A stretch of 8,063 bases of DNA. It comes from Chloroflexi bacterium RBG_13_53_26. GTDB lineage: Bacteria; Chloroflexota; Dehalococcoidia; UBA2247; RBG-13-53-26. The stretch is taken from positions 1-8,063 of the forward strand of contig MGMW01000037.1 in the NCBI GenBank assembly GCA_001795035.1, read 5' to 3'. This document shows, in pieces, positions 1 to 4,631 of the stretch (position 1 is its first letter; each line of letters begins with the position of its first letter). The position numbers were made by a program, and so were the translations under genes. Under the pieces are notes generated by a model that saw only the letters and a program-made list of their open reading frames with translations, did no database searches and had not been told where the DNA came from.

Positions 1-115
1 CAGGGAGTTTTTCAGTCTTCATAGGAGGTTCGGCCAGCATGTCCTCCAAGAGATTAAAGTCGAAAAGAGGGAGAGCGAGGCCAATAATCAAGTCAGCGTC
101 TTTGGCAAAGGCCGG
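1..115 (-). CDS. Possible interrupted open frame running off the left edge
   Basis: On the minus strand a stop-free frame runs from just inside the tRNA fragment (after a TAG at 148-146) leftwards to base 1. The part left of the tRNA-derived repeat encodes a coding-like stretch with acidic and leucine-rich segments (for example KDADLIIGLALPLFDF). An internal ATG at 40-38 follows GGAGG by only 2 nt, too close for a confident start. The remaining 38 or so codons match no family I recognise. It could be the chromosomal gene next to the tRNA, the tail of a gene cut by integration, or chance. No start codon can be assigned. Confidence 0.2.
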
Positions 116-165
116 TGGGCGATACAGGATTTGAACCTGTGACTTCTACCGTGTGCAGGAAGCAC
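116..165 (-). repeat. tRNA-Val 3'-half fragment, left att copy (att-A)
   Basis: The first 40 bases are identical to the 3' part of the intact tRNA-Val at 7991-8030, from the discriminator base through the acceptor strand, T arm, variable region and anticodon. The next 10 bases match at 8 positions. The similarity starts exactly at the tRNA 3' end, as expected for an attachment-site duplicate made by a tyrosine recombinase. The 5' half of the tRNA (D arm and 5' acceptor strand) is missing, so it is not a functional tRNA. The flank at 1-115 shows no resemblance to the flanks of the other copies. Confidence 0.85.
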
Positions 166-305
166 ATCAAAAACGTAAAGCGAAAAAAACAATGGAAATA
201 GCAGATAATAATAGGCTTTTCGAGTCGATTCAAGGTTCGATATCTTTCGATATTTTTAGATGCGTTTTGATATTTCTGACATATTTTGGGCACAGTCTGG
301 GCACA
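166..305. repeat. Conserved att arm A with TGGGCACA pair
   Basis: This arm follows att-A and resembles the arm after att-B. The final 70 bases (236-305) match 4484-4553 at 60 positions, while the middle part is more diverged with small compensating indels. It ends with two direct TGGGCACA repeats (287-294 and 298-305) set 11 bp apart, which start 171 bp from the repeat boundary, the same distance as in arm B. TTCGATAT also occurs twice (236-243 and 246-253). Paired short direct repeats at a distance from a tRNA-derived core are what arm-type integrase binding sites look like; that role is inference. The frames through it are short and I see no gene. Confidence 0.6.
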
Positions 306-393
306 ACCTGTCAATCTAGAAGCGATTCTAGGCAAAATCTGTAGACCCTGTGAACATGGTCACGCGGAGGGGGTGATCTGCTTTTCCATTCAA

Positions 394-421
394 TTGACAT
401 CGCATTTCCTGCTATGATAAT
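394..421 (+). promoter_or_regulatory. Sigma-70-type promoter for the ADA2-like gene
   Basis: A perfect -35 hexamer TTGACA (394-399) is followed after 16 bp by GATAAT (416-421), a good -10 match. Transcription would start near 428 and leave a leader of roughly 140 nt before the ATG at 567. The leader holds no open frame I would call and no obvious riboswitch fold. A lone TATAAT at 545-550 also exists but lacks a matching -35 and lies too close to the start codon. Confidence 0.6.
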
Positions 422-566
422 TGTTATAGGAACTTAGAGGGGAATAAAGCAAACATAGGAGTAAGTCACTTTCCCCATCAAGAACGTAATGCCAAGATAT
501 TTACCTCTCTACTATCTGTGAATTTCTCTTTGATCGATCTGACGTATAATGAAAGGGGGTAGAATT

Positions 567-2036
567 ATGAAACGCGGCGCTATATTTTTCGCATGTTCGC
601 TTTTCCTTTGTGGATTTCTAGTACAGAAGGATAGTTTTGTCCAAGGCCGCTATAAAGATGTCGATGACTACATGAAAGCAAGGAACCGACTGATTCAGGC
701 TGAGCAAGCCATGCGATTTGACGCCGGCATAACGCTTACGGCCGAAGAGAAAGAAGCAAACCGTCGGCTAATGTTGCTCAAGCAAGCGGAAATGGAGCGA
801 ACTCGAGAGTACTTTCCGCCTGCCCACAGTTTTTTGAAATCCAAAACAAGACAACTGATTGACCAATCGCCGATTCTGGAAATCATGAAGCGCATGCCTA
901 AAGGCGGAATTCTCCATGTCCACGGTTTTGCCATGGGAGACTACCATTGGCTTGTTAAGCATGCGACTTATCTGCCGAACTGTTATATTTACCGGGGAAA
1001 GGAGGAACTACCTCGCCAAGGGACCATGAGGATCTCGCCGGAATCTCCCGGAGACGGTTGGCACCTCGTCAGCGTCCTCCGCATAGCTGCAGATAACGTT
1101 GAGGAATTCGATGAAGAGCTTTACCGGTCCATAACACTCGGTGAAGAAGACCTTGGTCAACCGGATATCTGGGCTGAATTCCGAAAATGTTTCGCTAGGT
1201 CTATAAACCTCATATTCAGTAATGGGACCTGGAGCGGCTTTTGCCGCAAAATGCTGAGAGATATGATCGCGGAAAACGTGCAGTATGTCGAGACCCGGGC
1301 TGAAATCGGGAGTCAAGAAATCATAGAGGAGATACAGCGAGAAAACCCGGAATTTAAGGTGAAATACATATTCTCCTCTCGCCGCCCATTCTCACGGGAG
1401 CGAATTGGCGAGGACTTGAATCAAGCTCTGAATCAGCGAGCAGCAAATCCAGATCTCATGATTGGTTTTGATTTGACCGATGAAGAGGATAAGGAACACA
1501 CAAATCTATTCTTCATCAATGAGCTTCTCGAGGCGCGCCAAAAGGCGGAGCGGCGCGGGATCACGCTGCCTTTCTACCTCCATTCCGGCGAAAGCAACTG
1601 GACGGAAAACGAAAATGTCCTCGACGCCGTTTTACTCGATTCCAAACGGATCGGCCATGGTATCGCGCTTTTTAAGCATCCTCTCCTCATGCAAATAGTG
1701 AAAGTGCGGGGCATCGCCATCGAGGTCTGTCCGATCGCCAACCAGGTTCTCGGCTATGTCGCCGACCTTCGCAATCACCCCGCCATACTCTATATCAACA
1801 GCGGCCTGCCGGTCGTCATTTGCCCGGATGGTCCGGGGATCTGGAAATGCACGTTTTCCTATGATTTCTATGCGGCGTTCATGGCCTGGGGATTGGACTT
1901 GAAATGTCTTAAACAACTTGCGATGAACTCACTCATCTACTCGGCCATGGATCCTGAGGAAAAAGAGAGAGCTTTGGAGTTTTGGCAAAAAAAATGGGCG
2001 GAGTTCATTACTTGGTTGAGAAAGTATAGCATTTAG
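567..2036 (+). CDS. Secreted adenosine deaminase-related protein (ADA2/ADGF-like)
   Basis: The 489-residue product belongs to the metal-dependent amidohydrolases and most resembles the extracellular ADA2/CECR1/ADGF branch. A hydrophobic signal sequence covers residues 4-19. Visible motifs are PKGGILHVHG with zinc ligands H117 and H119, LHSGES with H339 (zinc) and E342 (catalytic), RIGHG with H364, EVCPIANQVL at 386-395, and D421 in the fourth zinc-ligand position. Family members deaminate adenosine or deoxyadenosine to inosine. Two substrate contacts differ: the Asp-Asp pair of adenosine deaminases is D421-G422, and the Asp after the HxH motif (D19 in mouse ADA) is F121. The metal site appears intact, so an amidohydrolase with altered substrate choice is likely. 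The start at 567 is chosen over the in-frame ATG at 549 because AAAGGGGG (552-559) lies 7 nt upstream. It is the first gene of unit 1. Confidence 0.85.
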   Translation: MKRGAIFFACSLFLCGFLVQKDSFVQGRYKDVDDYMKARNRLIQAEQAMRFDAGITLTAEEKEANRRLMLLKQAEMERTREYFPPAHSFLKSKTRQLIDQSPILEIMKRMPKGGILHVHGFAMGDYHWLVKHATYLPNCYIYRGKEELPRQGTMRISPESPGDGWHLVSVLRIAADNVEEFDEELYRSITLGEEDLGQPDIWAEFRKCFARSINLIFSNGTWSGFCRKMLRDMIAENVQYVETRAEIGSQEIIEEIQRENPEFKVKYIFSSRRPFSRERIGEDLNQALNQRAANPDLMIGFDLTDEEDKEHTNLFFINELLEARQKAERRGITLPFYLHSGESNWTENENVLDAVLLDSKRIGHGIALFKHPLLMQIVKVRGIAIEVCPIANQVLGYVADLRNHPAILYINSGLPVVICPDGPGIWKCTFSYDFYAAFMAWGLDLKCLKQLAMNSLIYSAMDPEEKERALEFWQKKWAEFITWLRKYSI

Positions 2037-2126
2037 CTCCGCCTTTTCTGGATTGTGAATAGAGAACCTATAGGATTTTTTCAATCTTCATCAGCCTACA
2101 GTCGGGACGCTCTGAGTTTTGTCTAG

Positions 2127-2246
2127 TTGAAGTTAAAAAGATACGAGAATGATATCATCCCCTTCAACGGCGACGTAAAGGAGCCCGCTCCCGGGTCGAT
2201 ATTGATTTTCCCCCCGAACGGCATTATGATGAAGACACTCGAATGA
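2127..2246 (+). other. Possible 39-codon ORF or gene remnant between genes
   Basis: In the 245-bp gap after the ADA2-like gene, one frame is open from a TTG at 2127 (just after a TAG) to a TGA at 2244. The peptide reads like protein (NDIIPFNGDVKEPAPGSILI near its centre) and could be the tail of a lost gene. There is no ribosome binding site before the TTG and no recognised homology. It may be chance. I see nothing else in the gap, including no clear terminator. Confidence 0.15.
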
Positions 2247-2281
2247 ACAGGGGAAAGGCGAACAGACCAGGGAAAACTGAG

Positions 2282-3123
2282 ATGAAAAAAAAGGGGTGGT
2301 GACAGGGTTATTGACGCTGTTTTTATTGGCCGCGCCTTCCGCTTATGGTCAATTTACCGCCCAAGAAATCGCTCAGAGGGCGCAGTGGGAAGAGTTCCTG
2401 CAGACGGCCGACATCACCAAATATGAACTCATCGGCGAAGGCGTGACCAAGCCCTGGAAGCTTTATCTGAAAAAAGGGGGAATCGAGAAAAAGGCAGCCT
2501 GGAAAAATGTCGACCAGGACTTGGGTGGCGGGGCTAGGGATAGCTGGAAATATGAAATCGCCGCTTACCGTCTTGATAAGCTCATCGGCTTGAATATGGT
2601 TCCCCCTTACGTGGAAAGGGAATTTCAAGGAAAAAAGGGCGCCCTTTCTCTGTGGACCGAAAGCAAATACAGCGTTCTGGAAATCATGGAGCAGGGCATC
2701 AAAGTCCCGGAAACGGCCCTGAAACAGGTCGACGACATGAAATGCGTCACCCGGCTCTGGTATTGCTTGATCGCCAACGATGATCCGACCCAGCAGAATC
2801 TCAAGTATACAGAGGACTGGCGTACGATTCTGATCGACCATTCCTGCGCTTTCCGCTCGAATAAGGAATACACCGAGAGACTTGTCTTCGGCATCAACGG
2901 AATAAAAAAGACTCAGGCCGACGGCAAGCCTTTCCTTATCCGGCGGGTTCCCCGGGTTCTCCTGGATAAAATCAAGGCCCTGGATTTCGTCAGCATCAAA
3001 CAGGCCGTCGGGCCTTATCTGACCGGCAAGGAAATCGAATCCATTATCGCCCGTACGAAATTGATTCAGGCCGAGATCGACGCGATGATCAAAGAGAGCG
3101 GCGAAGGCAAAGTCCTCTATTAG
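2282..3123 (+). CDS. Secreted kinase-like protein, paralog 1; start out of frame at an A8 tract
   Basis: From GTG 2296 the frame gives 275 residues that align along their whole length with the next gene, so the two are tandem duplicates. Kinase-like features (GTG numbering) are the invariant-Lys candidate K70 in AAWK, the helix-C Glu candidate E87 in WKYEIAAY, a catalytic loop NDDPTQQN with D163 and N168, and metal-binding D181 in LIDHS. The loop lacks the Arg-His of the DRHxxN signature kept in paralog 2, so activity may be reduced or lost. The ATG at 2282, with AGGGA 8 nt upstream, runs through A8 G4 into a stop. One extra A would fuse it in frame and give a textbook signal peptide (MKKKGVVTGLLTLFLLAAPS). 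GTG 2296 and 2299 lack a properly spaced ribosome binding site. I therefore place the gene start at 2282 and treat it as frameshifted or slippage-dependent. Both paralogs end in KVLY. Confidence 0.6.
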
Positions 3124-3200
3124 GTGTAGCGAGCCCGGACCTTGTATATTTATGCAGACAACGTACGAAGGCTAACGCCAACCAAGGAAAGGAGGGCCGA

Positions 3201-4031
3201 ATGAGAAAGGTGCTTGTGGTTTCCGGCTTTTCTTTTGTTCTTTTTTCCCTGACAGTCCTCCCCTCTTTCTGCCAATTTCTCCCCGAGGAGATCGCCGAAA
3301 GACAGAAATGGGAAGATTTCCTGATCAGCGCCAATGTAGTCAAATCGGAGCAGATGGTGGGACCAGAATCCGTGACCAGCCCCTGGCATCTCACCGTGGA
3401 ACAGGGCGGCATCACCAAAGATGCGTACTGGAAGGATGTCGAAAGAAGACCCAAAGGCTACATCGAGAGTTGGAGATTCGAGATCGCCGCATACCAGTTC
3501 GACAAGTACCTCGGGCTCAACATGGTCCCGCCGACGCTGGAAAAGCGGTTCCGAGAAAACCGCGGATCCTGCATGCTTGGGGCAACCTACTGGAAGAAGC
3601 TGAAGAAAATCAAGGAGGAGAAGATCAAGGTCCCGCCCAGGTTCGTCTTCGGCTATAATCGGGCGCTCTTTCTCCATAGGGCCTTCGACAACCTAATCGG
3701 CAACGAGGACCGCCACCAGAACAATTACCTCATAACCGAGGATTGGCGGGTGATTCTGATCGACCACTCCCGGAGTTTCCGGACCGGCGGGAAATGGACC
3801 AAGGAGCTGATCTACACCGAAAAGCACAAAGAAGGACCGATGGTCATGCGCGAGCTGCCGCGGGCCTTCTACGAGAAGATTAAATCCCTGAATTACGACA
3901 TCATCAAAGGATTTGTGGAAGATTACCTGTCGGACGAGGAGATCAATGCCGTCCTGGCCCGCAAGGAACTGATTATCAAGGAAATCGAGAAGCTCGTCCA
4001 GCAGAACGGCGAAGATAAAGTCCTCTACTAA
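3201..4031 (+). CDS. Secreted PI3/4-kinase/HipA/Fam20-like kinase, paralog 2
   Basis: The 276-residue protein has an N-terminal signal sequence (residues 4-23; mature end probably near Q25) and a compact atypical-kinase layout. K78 in AYWKD is the candidate nucleotide-binding Lys and E94 in WRFEIAAY the candidate helix-C Glu. LGLNMVPP (104-111) is a hinge-like segment. The catalytic loop GNEDRHQNN carries D170, R171, H172 and N175, the DRHxxN spacing of PI3/PI4 kinases, and D188 in LIDHS takes the DFG role. Phosphotransfer to a protein, lipid or sugar is therefore plausible, and export suggests an extracytoplasmic substrate as for Fam20-type secreted kinases. The target cannot be read from sequence. 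The start is supported by GGAGG (3191-3195) 5 nt upstream. It lies 77 bp after paralog 1 and is probably cotranscribed with it. Family assignment rests on motifs only. Confidence 0.65.
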   Translation: MRKVLVVSGFSFVLFSLTVLPSFCQFLPEEIAERQKWEDFLISANVVKSEQMVGPESVTSPWHLTVEQGGITKDAYWKDVERRPKGYIESWRFEIAAYQFDKYLGLNMVPPTLEKRFRENRGSCMLGATYWKKLKKIKEEKIKVPPRFVFGYNRALFLHRAFDNLIGNEDRHQNNYLITEDWRVILIDHSRSFRTGGKWTKELIYTEKHKEGPMVMRELPRAFYEKIKSLNYDIIKGFVEDYLSDEEINAVLARKELIIKEIEKLVQQNGEDKVLY

Positions 4032-4241
4032 GCCTCGACAGGTCCCGCCGCAAGCTTTTTGTACATCGTCAGGTTATTCTCACCATCTTGCCGCCGGTAG
4101 GCAAATCCGTCCATCAGGCGCCGGGGGCAAAAAAATGCCCGGCCCTCCCTTTTGTTCCTGACTGACCAGATCTTTGAGTCGCCGCTTCTTGATCCTGCAG
4201 GGATCGAAGGGAATTCCCCTGTCGCGAATCTCGAGAAAGAG
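4028..4241 (-). pseudogene. Minus-strand gene remnant with a one-base slip at a T7 tract
   Basis: On the minus strand a coding-like frame starts after a TAG (4244-4242) and reads through IRDRGIPFDPCRIKKRRLKD and later KGGPGIF. At a run of seven T (plus strand A 4129-4135) it must lose one base to continue into RRLMDGFAYRRQDGENNLTM and end at the TAG at 4030-4028. With that single-base correction the frame is 70 residues without a stop. No start codon or ribosome binding site is visible, so the 5' part is missing. It is convergent with paralog 2 and overlaps its stop codon by two bases. I do not recognise the family. It could also be a chance open frame. Confidence 0.3.
4120..4153 (+). terminator. 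Possible intrinsic terminator after the kinase-like pair
   Basis: A GC-rich hairpin can form between GCCGGGGGC (4120-4128) and GCCCGGC (4137-4143), with a two-base bulge and an A-rich 8-base loop. A short T run follows at 4150-4153 after CCTCCC. The T tract is weak and displaced, and the stem overlaps the possible minus-strand remnant. It lies about 90 bp after the stop of paralog 2, a sensible place to end the unit 1 transcript. Confidence 0.3.
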
Positions 4242-4363
4242 CTAATGGGAGTTTCCTTTTACTAAATATTTCATTTGGCTGAACAGGGTGAGCCTCCGGC
4301 CAGTCCGCCGTTTCCGGATTGAGGAGAGCGGGGAATGCGAACGGAACGTGGGGAAAGCGCTGG

Positions 4364-4413
4364 TGAGCGATACCGGATTTGAACCTGTGACTTCTACCGT
4401 GTGTAGGAAGCAC
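4364..4413 (-). repeat. tRNA-Val 3'-half fragment, middle att copy (att-B)
   Basis: This 50-bp copy matches the intact tRNA-Val end (7991-8040) at 46 positions and att-A at 47. Two of the changes lie in the acceptor and T-arm strands (GAGCG for GGGCG, and ACCGG for ACAGG). It shares with att-A the AGGAAGCAC ending, where the tRNA has AGGTAGCAC. The 5' half of the tRNA is missing. It forms the junction between the two units. Its left flank (4246-4363) shows no gene and no similarity to the recombinase tail at 7735-7990. Confidence 0.8.
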
Positions 4414-4553
4414 CCCCAAAACGTAAAGCCCAGAAAATAATGGAGTTCCCCTGCAATAGGCCTGTTTTTCGGGGCTCCAGGATTTCGATGGAGTTCGACA
4501 TTATTAGATACGTTTTGATATTCCTGACATATTTTGGGCACAATTTGGGCACA
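4414..4553. repeat. Conserved att arm B with TGGGCACA pair
   Basis: This is the counterpart of arm A. The last 70 bases match 236-305 at 60 positions, and the segment ends with TGGGCACA at 4535-4542 and 4546-4553, again 11 bp apart and again beginning 171 bp from the repeat boundary. Between the core and the conserved end the two arms have diverged, with small indels that cancel out. Proposed role: recombinase arm binding or other att-site architecture (inference). The gene-free region 4242-4631 holds only a flank with nothing recognised, the att copy, this arm and the promoter of the next gene. Confidence 0.6.
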
Positions 4554-4575
4554 GCGGAGATGTCGTGTTTTGCGA

Positions 4576-4604
4576 TTGACGGTCCGCTGCAGCAGTGTTA
4601 ATAT
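4576..4604 (+). promoter_or_regulatory. Sigma-70-type promoter for the receptor kinase
   Basis: TTGACG (4576-4581) and TAATAT (4599-4604) are separated by an ideal 17 bp. Transcription would start near 4611, about 20 nt before the ATG at 4632. The promoter begins 23 bp after the last TGGGCACA repeat of arm B, so a recombinase bound there might influence it (inference). Confidence 0.6.
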
Positions 4605-4631
4605 CCGGGTATTGGGTCGAGTGAGAGTGCC

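Larger units (their letters stand above)
116..4363. mobile_element. Putative integrated unit 1 (att to att)
   Basis: This segment is bounded by two same-orientation copies of the 3' half of the tRNA-Val gene (116-165 and 4364-4413; 47 of 50 bases agree). It holds a promoter, an ADA2-like secreted protein, two tandem secreted kinase-like paralogs and a decayed minus-strand remnant. No recombinase, excisionase or replication gene is visible in it, so if it moved it did so with a recombinase supplied in trans or since lost. The boundaries are inferred from the repeats alone. The first gene looks less GC-rich by eye than the genes of unit 2. Confidence 0.45.

Noticed and set aside
93..335. Minus-strand 80-residue frame ending in VEVTGSNPVSPT
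   Set aside because: It is translation through the tRNA-Val fragment and its arm. The VEVTGSNPVS string is simply the tRNA sequence read as codons.
545..550. Perfect TATAAT just before the ADA2-like gene
   Set aside because: There is no -35 hexamer at 15-19 bp, and transcription would start at about the ribosome binding site. The TTGACA/GATAAT pair upstream is better.
3150..3677. Minus-strand 175-residue frame
   Set aside because: It is antisense to paralog 2, which has a signal peptide, a ribosome binding site and a conserved paralog; the minus frame has none.
2282..4031. HipA-type toxin-antitoxin pair
   Set aside because: Both genes are full-length paralogs with signal sequences and there is no small DNA-binding antitoxin. 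Only the catalytic-loop resemblance to HipA remains.
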